Assembly (NCBI GenBank): GCA_030748455.1
Contig: JASMLY010000006.1
Coordinates: forward strand, 3,060-67,059
From: Phycisphaerales bacterium
GTDB lineage: Bacteria; Planctomycetota; Phycisphaerae; Phycisphaerales; SM1A02
DNA: 64,000 nt
Direction: 5' to 3'
In this document: piece after piece, positions 16,566-26,791 of the stretch
Position numbering within the stretch: position 1 is the first letter of the stretch
Layout: every line of letters starts with the position of its first letter
The notes under the pieces: generated by a model
The model's input: the letters and a program-made list of their open reading frames with translations, nothing else
The model's database searches: none
Told to the model about the DNA's origin: nothing
Program-made: the position numbers and the translations under genes

Positions 16566-17575
16566 TACTGCGTTGCTCCTGTAGAAAACGACTCAGCAAT
16601 TGCCACGATCGTATCTTCTATTGTGAACTGTTTATTCACTTCGATACATGATCGAAGTTTCTGAAGATCTGGTTTCCTGTCTCGCAAATCCTCAAACCCT
16701 TGTCCATACACTTCATGCATTGGGACAAATTGTATTTCTGAGTTACTCTCTAGGGTTGAAATAATCAATGCAGCAAGTTCACCAATTGACACAACTTCAT
16801 CGCTCCCAACATTCACGCATTCCCCGATCGATGCATCCGTTTGCATTAATTTGAGAATCATCGGAACGGTATCCCGCACGTCACAAAAACAACGGGTTTG
16901 TGAACCATCACCGTATACAACTAAAGGGTCTCCCTCTAATGCAGCTTTGATAAAACGGGGTACTACCATTCCAAAACCTGCGCGTTGCCGCGTGCCGATC
17001 GTATTGAAAAATCTTGGTATCCGGACTGGTAGTCCTTCTTTTCGATACCAAGCTGTTGCAAGATGTTCATCAAGCGCTTTTGAACACCCATATGACCATC
17101 TCGACTTTGTTGTCGCTCCAAACACTAAGTCCCCATCTTCTCGCATAGGGAGGGACTCGGATTTGCCATACACTTCGCTCGTTGAAGCGAGTAGGGTTGG
17201 CGTTAATCGTTGTGCTGCAAACCGTAAGATCGCTGATGTTTCGTGAATATTCGTTTCGATCGTTCGGATCGGTTCGTCCACAACAAGTTTGACACCAACA
17301 GCAGCTGCGAGGTGGTAGATCGCATCAAAAGAAGGGTCAAGGTCTTTGATTTTCTCAGTGACGGAGCCTGTAAGCACTGTTAGGTTTTCATTGTCAATGG
17401 GAAGGTTTGACAACAACCCTGTTGAAACATCATCAATCACTGTAACGTTGCAATTTTGGTTTAACAGCGCATCGACAAGGTGAGATCCAATAAACCCCGC
17501 TCCACCAGTTACGAGAACTGTGGCGCCTTCATTCTCCGGATTACTTGTAGAACAGTTCGGTTGTTCAAGGGTCAT
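16565..17575 (-). CDS. NAD-dependent sugar epimerase/dehydratase (SDR)
   Basis: The 336-residue extended SDR has the Rossmann motif VTGGAGFIGSHLVDAL near 22-37, STSEVYGKS as the catalytic Ser/Thr region and SYGCSKALDEHLA with the YxxxK pair. RIPRFFNTIGTRQRAGFGMVVPRF follows in the substrate part. It resembles UDP-glucose 4-epimerase and UDP-glucuronate decarboxylase families, and I cannot separate these by eye. It probably supplies a nucleotide sugar for the polysaccharide made by this locus. Confidence 0.88.
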   Translation of the reverse strand: MTLEQPNCSTSNPENEGATVLVTGGAGFIGSHLVDALLNQNCNVTVIDDVSTGLLSNLPIDNENLTVLTGSVTEKIKDLDPSFDAIYHLAAAVGVKLVVDEPIRTIETNIHETSAILRFAAQRLTPTLLASTSEVYGKSESLPMREDGDLVFGATTKSRWSYGCSKALDEHLATAWYRKEGLPVRIPRFFNTIGTRQRAGFGMVVPRFIKAALEGDPLVVYGDGSQTRCFCDVRDTVPMILKLMQTDASIGECVNVGSDEVVSIGELAALIISTLESNSEIQFVPMHEVYGQGFEDLRDRKPDLQKLRSCIEVNKQFTIEDTIVAIAESFSTGATQ

Positions 17576-19764
17576 TCGTCCTCGTCACCTTCAGCCTGCT
17601 GAGCATAATTCACCATTGCAAGGTAGTTCTTACGGAAATACCCTCCTGTTGTCCCTTTGGCTGCATTGAGCGTTATACCCAAAACTTCACTGCGGCTTTC
17701 TGAAAGTTCCCTAAGGACGCGTGCGATTAAGCCACGTTCATCTCGATCACTTCGAACAACGAGCGTGATGGCATCCACGAGATTTGCTAACAAGATGGCA
17801 TCGCCTGCGACAATTGAAGGTGGCGCGTCAATCAGTACGAGGTCATACGCCGAACGGAGTTGCGCAAGAACACTCTTCATCCGCTCACTTCCAAGTCGTT
17901 GGTACAAACGATTTGCTGGTGTGCCTGCAGAGATCACAGAAACACCTGAATCCGTTTTATGTGTGACAGTTTCAAGATCCACACTCCCTGTCAGCAAATC
18001 TGCAACGCCCTGAGAGGCATCGTCATATCCAAACATCGATGCTGCACGTGGCCTTCTAAAATTGCAATCAACTACTGCGACCTTCAATCCTGAAGCTGTT
18101 GCAGCGACAGCAAAATTGCCAATCACCGTAGTAGTGCCCGCTTCTGGAGCAGCAGCCAAGACAAGCAGGGATTGGTGGGAAGATCGCTGCAATGTGCGGT
18201 CGATGCCAGCCCACGCTTGTCTGCAAGATTCCGCAAACACGCCATCACCTTGATGGTACAAAGCCAACTCTGGTGTCTCAATTTCTTCTGGGTCTTCCTC
18301 TACATCTGGTAACACACCAGCAACTTTTGCTCCAGGAATGATAAGAACATCACTTGCAGAACGTATCTTCTGATCTGTCAATTCTCGCAGGAACACAATG
18401 CCCACAAATGCCGCACAACACAAGAACACCCCTGCAGGAACCATGTATTCAATCTTCGGGAAGGATTTTTCCCTCGGTTCCTGAGCTTGTGTTGCTCTTC
18501 GCACTCGGCTTGCATCTGCACGGAGTTTCATTAATCGCAAACTTGCAACAAGCCTTAGATTATCATCGCGTTGTTTTTCAAGTTGTTTTCTAGAGGAAAT
18601 CATGTGCTCAAACTGGGATTGATCTGAAGCGAGTTCCCGAAGCCCAGCATCTTTCTTTTCGATTTCCTGTTCTGTACTTTCAAGAAGAATCGTCAACTGC
18701 TCTTGTCGATCGGATAAATCTTTCAGGCTTGCATTAAGGTTGCGTCGAATGATTTCATCCATTTTTGCAGCAATCTGATCCTCAGTTGCACGGACGGAAA
18801 CCTCTGCATCAAGCACCTGTGGGTGGGCTGGAGATAAACGCTCTCGAAGCGCACGTAAGTTTGCTTGCAACGCTTCTAAGGTTTGCATTTGACGCGCGAT
18901 GATTGGATCACGCTCAGCAGAAAGCCTGTCTTCCATTGTGGGCTCAAGTGTGCCATCTAACTTCGCTGCAACTTGCAGATAACTTTGCTGTGTTGAACTT
19001 AGGGAAGATCTTGCATTCGTCAGCTCTGTTGTGAGCTGTTGAATCTCAAACATATCTTGAGAGAATCGTGTGTCGTCAAGGGTTGTAATTCCCCGTTTAC
19101 GGATAAACGCTTGCAACTCATCGTTCACATCTTGGAGCGTGAGCCTGATATTCTCTCCTTCTTCATCAAACAACTTCTCATTTTGTCTAAAAATCTCATT
19201 GTCAAGTTCTTTCACTCTTGAAAGATAGGACGCAGCGATTGCATTGAGAACAATTGGAACATCAGAAGCAACATGCCCAGACCAACTGATTCCATAGAGG
19301 TTTGTGCCCTTTTTAATGGGAGTTCTCAATTCTTCCTCAAGTTCATCAACGGCATCATCAACGAGTAAGACTCCTGTTACGGGGTCAATAAATGATTTCA
19401 GCCAAATTGTTTGGAGCATCGTTCGATCTTGCACCGCTGTTGTCAATATTCCACGATCTCTGATGAGATACACTTGTGTGGCTTGAACTCGCTCAACCGT
19501 TTTGTCATTTGAAGTATCAACAGTTCCAATATCTGTTGCTTCTGAAACACCAGGTTTCACTTCGAACATGACATCCGATGTGTAGAGCGGGTAAACCGAG
19601 GAAAACAAAAGAAAAGCACCAACACCCAACACGCCTCCAATAATGGTAAAAATCGGAATCCCCTTCCAGTGTCGCCTAAGGACACGAATGGGGTCAATCG
19701 CTCTGCCCTTTGGCATTGGTCGATTGGGTGTTCCGACTGCTTTCATGGTTTGGGGTGCTGGCAT
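17572..19764 (-). CDS. Wzz/BY-kinase-like chain-length protein with degenerate P-loop
   Basis: The 730-residue protein has a Wzz domain with TM1 (about 36-56), a long periplasmic coiled coil (190-415), TM2 (440-460) and a cytoplasmic BY-kinase-type domain. The Walker A position reads APEAGTTTVIGN (539-550), with Thr where the essential Lys should be. Walker A' (VVDCNFRRP, D566) and Walker B (LVLIDAPP) look intact. The tail has three tyrosines (709, 714, 720) near an acidic end. It would regulate polysaccharide length and export. Kinase activity is doubtful. Confidence 0.9.
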   Translation of the reverse strand: MPAPQTMKAVGTPNRPMPKGRAIDPIRVLRRHWKGIPIFTIIGGVLGVGAFLLFSSVYPLYTSDVMFEVKPGVSEATDIGTVDTSNDKTVERVQATQVYLIRDRGILTTAVQDRTMLQTIWLKSFIDPVTGVLLVDDAVDELEEELRTPIKKGTNLYGISWSGHVASDVPIVLNAIAASYLSRVKELDNEIFRQNEKLFDEEGENIRLTLQDVNDELQAFIRKRGITTLDDTRFSQDMFEIQQLTTELTNARSSLSSTQQSYLQVAAKLDGTLEPTMEDRLSAERDPIIARQMQTLEALQANLRALRERLSPAHPQVLDAEVSVRATEDQIAAKMDEIIRRNLNASLKDLSDRQEQLTILLESTEQEIEKKDAGLRELASDQSQFEHMISSRKQLEKQRDDNLRLVASLRLMKLRADASRVRRATQAQEPREKSFPKIEYMVPAGVFLCCAAFVGIVFLRELTDQKIRSASDVLIIPGAKVAGVLPDVEEDPEEIETPELALYHQGDGVFAESCRQAWAGIDRTLQRSSHQSLLVLAAAPEAGTTTVIGNFAVAATASGLKVAVVDCNFRRPRAASMFGYDDASQGVADLLTGSVDLETVTHKTDSGVSVISAGTPANRLYQRLGSERMKSVLAQLRSAYDLVLIDAPPSIVAGDAILLANLVDAITLVVRSDRDERGLIARVLRELSESRSEVLGITLNAAKGTTGGYFRKNYLAMVNYAQQAEGDEDE

Positions 19765-19777
19765 GGTGCTCGATCCT

Positions 19778-22700
19778 TTACGTCCCTTGTTGGCCTACGG
19801 CTGCTTGTGTCTTTCGAATATCGTCCTTTACGGCACTAATTCTGTCTAAAGTGTGCTGATCCGAGGCAAGTTCCTCCGCGAGTCGGAGTTGCCCTAGCGC
19901 TTCTTCATACGCGCCCCTATCTCTAACCACCTGCGCAGTATGGAGATACGCCAACGCTGTCTCTCCATATTCGAGTGATCTTTGTAAAAATCGCTCGCCC
20001 TTTGCTCGTTGCCCATTTTGAATGTAACTCCAACCTAACGCATCAAGGACTTCTGGGGAACGGGGTTTCACACTACGGGCACGTGTTGCAAGCACGATCG
20101 CTCGCTCTGGTTGTTCGAGTCCACCTGCGTAAAGAAGCGCAAGCCTAGCCATCGCTTCGGCGTTGGCTGGGTCAACTTGAATCAAGTAATCAAGCGTTTC
20201 TGCTGCTTTGGTTTCATCGCCGGTGAGTTCATACAATTTGGAGACGGTGTCAATGATTGAAGGGCTCCTAGGTGAGAGCTTGGCAGCATCTCGCGCGATC
20301 TCTAGCCCCTCCACAGGTTTGTTGAGATAGACACCAACAACATACGCAAGGTTGTTCAATACGAGGGGAGATCGGGGAAACTCATCGTTTAGTTTACGAA
20401 ACACTATGCCACCCTCTTCATACCGCCCTTTCTCAACAAGAAATCCACCCTTTCTCATCAGGGAACCAATCTTGTCATCATCGTTTGCCTCAGGATGTGC
20501 ATACACTTGGTCTAGTATTGCAATTGCTTTGTCAAGGTTCTCTTGTTCACACTGGTACCAATACATCGCAATCCCCATCAACTCAAGCGGTGATGGGTCA
20601 TCGCCAATACGCTCATGGATGAATGTTTCACCTGCCTCAGGATTTTCTGAGTAGATGAACGCTACATTTAAAAACCACGGCAAGAGTGCTTGATCCGAGA
20701 TCCATTTGTTTCTAATCGCGTTTTGGTATCCATTCCATGAATTTTTCATTGCAATCTCAGCATCCCGTTGCTGCCCAAGTGCCTGCAGAGATTTTGCTTC
20801 AATGGATTGAACGATTGGGTGTTGTTTTGAAAGTGGACCACGGGCCATTTTCAGTAGATCTCGGTGGGGCAGCTCTTGGTCAGTACGCGTGAGGTTATCA
20901 ATGACGAAAACCGATTGCACAGAGGGCTCAAGTGAGATCGCTTTGAGATACGCTTCACATGCAGCTGCGCGATCATCATTGAGACGCATATGAAGATTCC
21001 CCAAACTTTGATGCCAAAGTGGAGATCTCGGGTTGGCGGACACACCATCGGTAGCCACTGCAATGGCTTTATCAAAGTCATCTGCATCAAGATGTGCTTC
21101 GATCAATGTATTCCGTATCCGATTTGCTTCGGGTTTACTCATAAGGAATGAATCGAGCTCTTCAATTGCACGGCGTAATTGGCCATCAGCTTGCAGGACA
21201 TCTGTTCGAACGATTGCAAAATCTTCTGACCCTTGATGAAATTCTGAGCCACGGTCTGAGACTGCAATAGCCTCAGTAAGGAGTTCCTTGTTCTGCGTGA
21301 GTGTATACTCGTTGATGAGCGTTTTACAAAGTAACAAATATGGGATGGGATTTTTTTCGTCGGCTTCGAGTGCTTTTGCAAGTGCTAGACGATATAACTC
21401 CAATTCTGTTCGAGCGTTTTGCATTTCACCTTGAGCAAATTGAATTTCACCCTTTCGCTGATGAATTTTTGCTTGAGCCATAGATTTAGAATATTCGATG
21501 TTTGACCCTTTAAACGCTACCTCTGTCAGTGCAGACTCTGCTTCTTGAAAACGGTTTAACCTAATGAGTGAATCAATCCAGTTAAAATAGACCAATGAGT
21601 TGTCAGAGACTTTTGCTGCTGCTGCAAGTTCCTTGTTTGCTCGCTCATAATCTAGCCCAGATTGCAGAAGCAAATAGCCAAGCGCGGCACTCACTTCTAA
21701 CTTCTCGCTTTGTGATCCAAGTGCAGCCTCAAGCATGGTTCTCGCTTGTTGGGGCCGCTGTGAATCCACCAAAAAATTCGCGACAGCGATGATCACAGTT
21801 GTGTATTCGTCACTACCCTCTTTTCTTTGGATGTACTGATCCAACACTTCGGAAGCGTCATCCAAACGACCCCGCTCTCGCTCGATCGCTGCATGTGTTA
21901 ACGCAGAATTGAGATCTGTATCTGGGTCTTTTTTCACTTCTTCAAGAATTGTGTCAACAAGATTTAGCCAGGCTGTTTTTTGCTTTAAGATCACAGTTTG
22001 TTTCTGAGCTGTATTCAGTGCAGACCATGCGTTGAGCGTAAATTTTGAAGTGCCGCTTTCATTCAAAATCAGTTCTCTTGTTGGATTTAACTGTACTAGA
22101 AACAAGGCGTACTGAAGCGCATTATGACGATCACTTGGTTGCAACTCATATCTCGCCGCTCTTGTATGTAAAACATCTGCTTTACTCCCGTGTTGTGCTT
22201 CTATATTCAGCCACATTTCGGTCAGTTGATTATCTGAGGGAAAAGTGGCGTGTGCATCTTGTGCAACACGAAGAATTCTTTGTGAATCTGACGAAGCGCG
22301 TAACAACGCTCGGAGATAGAGACCAACGGCAGCACGATCGGTTGGGGACAAATCATACGCTTTGCTAAATGCTGCAAGGGCTTCATTTTGAATTTTTTGA
22401 ACCTGATAGACTTGACCAAGTAACTTCCATGATTTGGAAGAGTAGGGAAACTCTGAAACCAACACCTGGGCACCATCTCTCGCGTTTTGATACAGCGTAA
22501 TCTGTTCTTGACTCTCGGGTTCTGATTCTTGAGCCTGACGCAACAACAGACGAATTTCAGCTGAGCCCACAATGAGCGCATCTACATCGAGGGTTTTCGC
22601 TTGTTCGAGAAGTGTCTTGGCTCGATCGAACTCTTTGTCTGTTAGTGCCGATTCAAACTGCACCAAGAGTATTTGCTCCTTGTCACCATCACCCTCGAGA

Positions 22701-24898
22701 GCAAGTTTTTGATATTCCAAACTCTCGGCTTTTGCGCGGTCACTTAACTCTTGTGCTTTCTTTGCATCTTCCTCCTTGCCCATCGCACGCAAACGAGCTG
22801 CTGCCATTGCTTGCTTCGTCGAAAAATCGAGCAGGACAGAAGCTGTTTCGGAATGTTTATTATTTTCTTCTAGATCACTCTCTTCAATCACCGCGATGAT
22901 TGCTTCAATTCGATCCTCAGAAAGTAACAGAATTTTCAGTTGGGCCAACTGTTTTGAATCTGGATTAAGCGCGATCGCCTGATCAAGATAATCGATCGAT
23001 TTTTCTTTCTCTCCTACTGCGTCGTATCCCATTGCGAGCGCGTGATACAATCGCGAATCAGGTTCTGGGGTTGCGTCAATTGCTGCTTGGATCGTTGCGA
23101 TCGCTTCTTCTGTATTCCCTTGCGAGATCTCCTGCTCAAATGCAGCAATAGCTTTGATAGTCGGAGTTGCAAACCGGTTCTCATCATTGGGTGACTGCAA
23201 CGCTAAATTTTCTAACATCGCGAGAATATCTGGAGAATTCTCAACTACCTCGTCTGGCAGCATTGACAACGTAGCGAACGCCTCGTCATATTCTTTTAGT
23301 TCTATTTCTACTTGAGCCTTTAAATAAACGTGGAATGGAGTTGGGCGGTACTGAATTGCTTCAGAAAAACGGTCTTTTGCAAGACCAAGCGACTGAGCAT
23401 CTTGGTGAGACATACCTGCTTTTCGATAGACTTCAGCAGTAGATTGGGGGAAGGGGTACCTTGAAATGAGCTCTTCGTATTTTGCAGCTGCCTCACGAGT
23501 CCTTCCCTCAAGCAATGCAAGGTCTCCATCGGCTTCTAAAAGCAACGCATTGGTCAAATCACCCGAAACGTACTCTTTCACAACATCTCTTCGGTGTACC
23601 GCTTCGGCAATGTTTGCCTCTTTTTCTATTGGGTCCGTTGCCTCCATACCGTCCACCCAAGCGATCTGGAACAAGATGCTCGCAGCCTGTGGGCGGAGAA
23701 GGAACTGTTGGATCGACAAAACACCAACTGGTTGTTGCGGCGCATCTAAAACGAGTGTCGCTTGTTCCTTGGCGTCTTCTACGCGGCCTTGTTCAAAGAG
23801 GAGACCCGCATACTGATACCGAAAAGTAAAGTTATCAGGGTGTTCTTCTAAAAATTGCTTAAACACACCCAACGCTAACTTCTTCCCCTCTGAACCACTA
23901 CCCTGCAACACCCCCACCACATTTGCCGCTTGTGCTTCATGCAAGGAAGGGTCAAACGTCGCGATAATCGTGTCAACTGCGTTGGTAGCATCTTGTTGTG
24001 CTTGCTCCACTTCTTGCGTTGTAAATGTACCTGGTTTCTTTTGATTTTCTTCTAGTATTTGTTGCCGTCTTAGAAGAACTTCTTTCGCGTAGACCAGTGC
24101 CATCTCTAATGAGTCCCCTGCGTTTAAACGAGCATCCTGCATCGTTTGGTCTGCAATCAAGCGGTTCTTTTCAGCCTGTGCATTCCTTCTTTGGGTTACA
24201 AGGTTGTAGTACACCGCCATCCGTCCGTGGGCAAGTGCACTCCATGCCAATTCATTGCCAGGATCACTCTCAAGTGCTTCAAGTAGATCCACCTCTCCTG
24301 GAAACCGGATGTTCCCATCATCATCGATTGTGTCTGTCATCGCATTATCATCAATCTTTAAATGCGTCAGTCCACGATAAATCAACGCTTCATACCGCCT
24401 TGGGTGATCTTCTGGCAATCGATCTAAAGCGAGATCAGCCACATTTTGTAATTGGCGCCAGTAGACAAGATCACCTGTCTTCTGCGCAGTATTGTGTAAC
24501 TCATACAGCAATGCGAATTGTACATCTGCATCAGTCGAGTTATAGCGAGCTTCATGAATGAGTGTAGAAATGTACTCCCCATAGAGAACTTTCGCTTCAT
24601 CGAGTGTTTTTGGTGTAATTGCCAAGGTTGCTTCTTGCAATTTATCGATATGAGATAACACAGCAGGTTCTTTTTTTACTGCTCTCCCATACATTTTCCT
24701 CGCTTGCTTGAAGGATCCTTCTGCCATCAACGCATCGCCAGCTGTAATGTTTCGCTCAGCTCCACGATAGACGTTGATAAACCAAAACCCCCCAACAATG
24801 GCAAGGGTGAATACAGAAATCGCGACAACAGCCGTTATCAACTTTTTGTTTGCTTGCGCTTTCTTCTTTGATTTCAAATTTTTCGTTTTCTTAGCCAT
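19778..24898 (-). CDS. Giant membrane-anchored TPR protein of the exosortase locus (PrsT-like)
   Basis: The 1706-residue protein has a Lys-rich start (MAKKTKNLKSKKKAQANKK), one TM helix at about 20-42 and then almost only TPR helices. Examples are RNITAGDALMAEGSFKQARK, NPDSKQLAQLKILLLSEDR and SPEVLDALGWSYIQNGQRAK. It has no lipobox, unlike classical PrsT lipoproteins of PEP-CTERM/EPS loci. It lies between the exosortase and the Wzz-like protein, so a scaffold role in EPS export is the best guess. A long TPR array of this size could span much of a periplasm. Confidence 0.88.
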   Translation of the reverse strand: MAKKTKNLKSKKKAQANKKLITAVVAISVFTLAIVGGFWFINVYRGAERNITAGDALMAEGSFKQARKMYGRAVKKEPAVLSHIDKLQEATLAITPKTLDEAKVLYGEYISTLIHEARYNSTDADVQFALLYELHNTAQKTGDLVYWRQLQNVADLALDRLPEDHPRRYEALIYRGLTHLKIDDNAMTDTIDDDGNIRFPGEVDLLEALESDPGNELAWSALAHGRMAVYYNLVTQRRNAQAEKNRLIADQTMQDARLNAGDSLEMALVYAKEVLLRRQQILEENQKKPGTFTTQEVEQAQQDATNAVDTIIATFDPSLHEAQAANVVGVLQGSGSEGKKLALGVFKQFLEEHPDNFTFRYQYAGLLFEQGRVEDAKEQATLVLDAPQQPVGVLSIQQFLLRPQAASILFQIAWVDGMEATDPIEKEANIAEAVHRRDVVKEYVSGDLTNALLLEADGDLALLEGRTREAAAKYEELISRYPFPQSTAEVYRKAGMSHQDAQSLGLAKDRFSEAIQYRPTPFHVYLKAQVEIELKEYDEAFATLSMLPDEVVENSPDILAMLENLALQSPNDENRFATPTIKAIAAFEQEISQGNTEEAIATIQAAIDATPEPDSRLYHALAMGYDAVGEKEKSIDYLDQAIALNPDSKQLAQLKILLLSEDRIEAIIAVIEESDLEENNKHSETASVLLDFSTKQAMAAARLRAMGKEEDAKKAQELSDRAKAESLEYQKLALEGDGDKEQILLVQFESALTDKEFDRAKTLLEQAKTLDVDALIVGSAEIRLLLRQAQESEPESQEQITLYQNARDGAQVLVSEFPYSSKSWKLLGQVYQVQKIQNEALAAFSKAYDLSPTDRAAVGLYLRALLRASSDSQRILRVAQDAHATFPSDNQLTEMWLNIEAQHGSKADVLHTRAARYELQPSDRHNALQYALFLVQLNPTRELILNESGTSKFTLNAWSALNTAQKQTVILKQKTAWLNLVDTILEEVKKDPDTDLNSALTHAAIERERGRLDDASEVLDQYIQRKEGSDEYTTVIIAVANFLVDSQRPQQARTMLEAALGSQSEKLEVSAALGYLLLQSGLDYERANKELAAAAKVSDNSLVYFNWIDSLIRLNRFQEAESALTEVAFKGSNIEYSKSMAQAKIHQRKGEIQFAQGEMQNARTELELYRLALAKALEADEKNPIPYLLLCKTLINEYTLTQNKELLTEAIAVSDRGSEFHQGSEDFAIVRTDVLQADGQLRRAIEELDSFLMSKPEANRIRNTLIEAHLDADDFDKAIAVATDGVSANPRSPLWHQSLGNLHMRLNDDRAAACEAYLKAISLEPSVQSVFVIDNLTRTDQELPHRDLLKMARGPLSKQHPIVQSIEAKSLQALGQQRDAEIAMKNSWNGYQNAIRNKWISDQALLPWFLNVAFIYSENPEAGETFIHERIGDDPSPLELMGIAMYWYQCEQENLDKAIAILDQVYAHPEANDDDKIGSLMRKGGFLVEKGRYEEGGIVFRKLNDEFPRSPLVLNNLAYVVGVYLNKPVEGLEIARDAAKLSPRSPSIIDTVSKLYELTGDETKAAETLDYLIQVDPANAEAMARLALLYAGGLEQPERAIVLATRARSVKPRSPEVLDALGWSYIQNGQRAKGERFLQRSLEYGETALAYLHTAQVVRDRGAYEEALGQLRLAEELASDQHTLDRISAVKDDIRKTQAAVGQQGT

Positions 24899-24930
24899 CG
24901 GTTTGACAACTCCTCATCATCGTTTATGCT

Positions 24931-26685
24931 TTATTTGCTCTGCAGTTTCGATACTTCGACCCAATCTGGTAGACATGACATGATATCTGGCAGCAATACG
25001 GTGGAAAGATCGGACACAGTTGATTGAAAATCTTCGAGGGTAAAACTTTGAGTACCTCGAATAGTAAATTGAATTTTACAGTAGTAGGCAAACTTTGAAG
25101 ATGGATCAAACGCCAACAATCGGATGTTTTCTGGATAGGCTGTCGCTCTTCCATTTGCAACAAAAAAATACCCAGCAAAGACATGATCGTCTCCGAATTC
25201 TGGATGTGAAAATTCTGTCGTTCGCAGCTCGAATTCGCCAAGTGGCATATAGATCTTTTCTTCTTCTCCCGAGATGCGATTTGTTTTAACCACATATGGA
25301 AACGCCGCTCCACTTTCTGAAAAATCTGCATCATAGTCCCACAATTCTTCTCCAACTTGAATGGGGATGTTGATCGGTTCTGCAGTGAGTGGAACAAAGC
25401 CACCTGCCACCATGCAGCGATCTGGAACGTGCGGGATTGCGTCAATCTGTCCCGTGTAATATGCAATGTGAAGTTGAACCATCGGGATCGAACGAGTTTT
25501 GTCAACATAGTTTCTACTGAGATACATATCAGTCCCGAGCGCTTCTACTCCCGCCTTGTCAAACCGCACATCTTTTCCAGCAGATTTCCATGTGTTGAGT
25601 TTTGTTGGTATCACTGCAAGGTCATGTCTTGGATAGACTGCTTCTTTGCGGAGATAAACGTTCAGCGCCTGAACGCCGACCTGCAATCCAACTGCTGAAG
25701 TTGCAAGTAAGCCAATAACAAGTACAAAACCAGAGACCGCTGAGTACCCAAACGTTATTGTATTTGCAGTTGTTGGTTCTTCCTCATCAAATGGCTCCTC
25801 GATGAAAATGTTTTTCAACAACCACACGATCCCTAAGTAGATGAGAAATGCGGGGATGAGCCAAAGGGTTCCCACAAATGTGTGAAAATCCCCAGTAGCA
25901 AAACCACTGTCAGCGATGCTCAACAATCCAAGTGTAACAACACGGAGAATATTTACGAACACTGCTGTTGGTAGAGCAAAAATGACCAAAACAATCCGTT
26001 GCCAAAGATGAGGAAGGCTTGTGTACGCCATCGCGACACCAAGGGCAAAGAATGCCATCAGCATACGCATACCGGAACACGCTTCAGCGATGTTCAGTGG
26101 ATAGAACTCCCCGTCGTACAATATTTCTAACGTGTTACCAGCTCGTGTTACGTCAAGCCCAAGAAAAGACAGGCCATAATACGAACCGATCGATGCGATG
26201 TCCTGCAACTCAAATGTGACAACTTCCATTAATCGGTCAGAGATTGTCTGACCAAAAACGATGAGATAGAGCAATGGGAACCAAAGATATCGCATCGGCT
26301 TCCACCCAAACAGAAACAACACGATCCCAACAATTGCAGCGCTAACTCCAAAGCCCATCAGGTTGTGATGATGCATTGCAGTTGGACCGAGTGCACAGAG
26401 GGTGTACCACGCTAATCCTAATAGGAGCAGGACAATGCCAGACCATGCTCGCGTAAAAGGAACCGCAAGAATTCGGTCTCTACAAAGCCAAACAAAGTAT
26501 CCCGAGATAAACGGAATGATCAGCGTGTGCCCCCAATCCGCTTGTTGCTTGATTGCAAAGAGAACTTGCCGTTGTAGGAAATCCCAAAAAATCCAGATAA
26601 ATGCAACTGCTAGTACCGCACTCCACAACAACAATTTTTGCGTTGAGGGTGTTTGGATTTCTGCATTTGTGGAATCACTTGTCAT
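24931..26685 (-). CDS. Exosortase fused to an EpsI-like (DUF3485) domain
   Basis: The 584-residue protein (from the ATG at 26685) has eight or so TM helices with the exosortase triad: Cys203 in AEACSGMRML, Arg248 in NILRVVTL and His268 in DFHTFVGTLWL. A further TM and a periplasmic EpsI-like domain (345-584, with YYTGQIDAIPHVPDRCMVAGG) follow. Exosortases cut and transfer PEP-CTERM proteins to an anchor while EPS is made. An alternative TTG start at 26760 would add 25 residues, and no clear ribosome site marks either. No PEP-CTERM substrate is encoded in this window. Confidence 0.92.
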   Translation of the reverse strand: MTSDSTNAEIQTPSTQKLLLWSAVLAVAFIWIFWDFLQRQVLFAIKQQADWGHTLIIPFISGYFVWLCRDRILAVPFTRAWSGIVLLLLGLAWYTLCALGPTAMHHHNLMGFGVSAAIVGIVLFLFGWKPMRYLWFPLLYLIVFGQTISDRLMEVVTFELQDIASIGSYYGLSFLGLDVTRAGNTLEILYDGEFYPLNIAEACSGMRMLMAFFALGVAMAYTSLPHLWQRIVLVIFALPTAVFVNILRVVTLGLLSIADSGFATGDFHTFVGTLWLIPAFLIYLGIVWLLKNIFIEEPFDEEEPTTANTITFGYSAVSGFVLVIGLLATSAVGLQVGVQALNVYLRKEAVYPRHDLAVIPTKLNTWKSAGKDVRFDKAGVEALGTDMYLSRNYVDKTRSIPMVQLHIAYYTGQIDAIPHVPDRCMVAGGFVPLTAEPINIPIQVGEELWDYDADFSESGAAFPYVVKTNRISGEEEKIYMPLGEFELRTTEFSHPEFGDDHVFAGYFFVANGRATAYPENIRLLAFDPSSKFAYYCKIQFTIRGTQSFTLEDFQSTVSDLSTVLLPDIMSCLPDWVEVSKLQSK

Positions 26686-26791
26686 AAACGTTGTAGATCG
26701 TCTGTTGGATGCGTGTGCTTCAACACAAATGTAGAGTTCATAATTGGATATTGTTGCCAATGAATAGGACGTACCTGAAGTTCAAACAACA

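Noticed and set aside
24025..24561. 178-codon open frame opposite the giant TPR gene
   Set aside because: Antisense shadow without domain or start signals. The TPR pattern on the minus strand is continuous.
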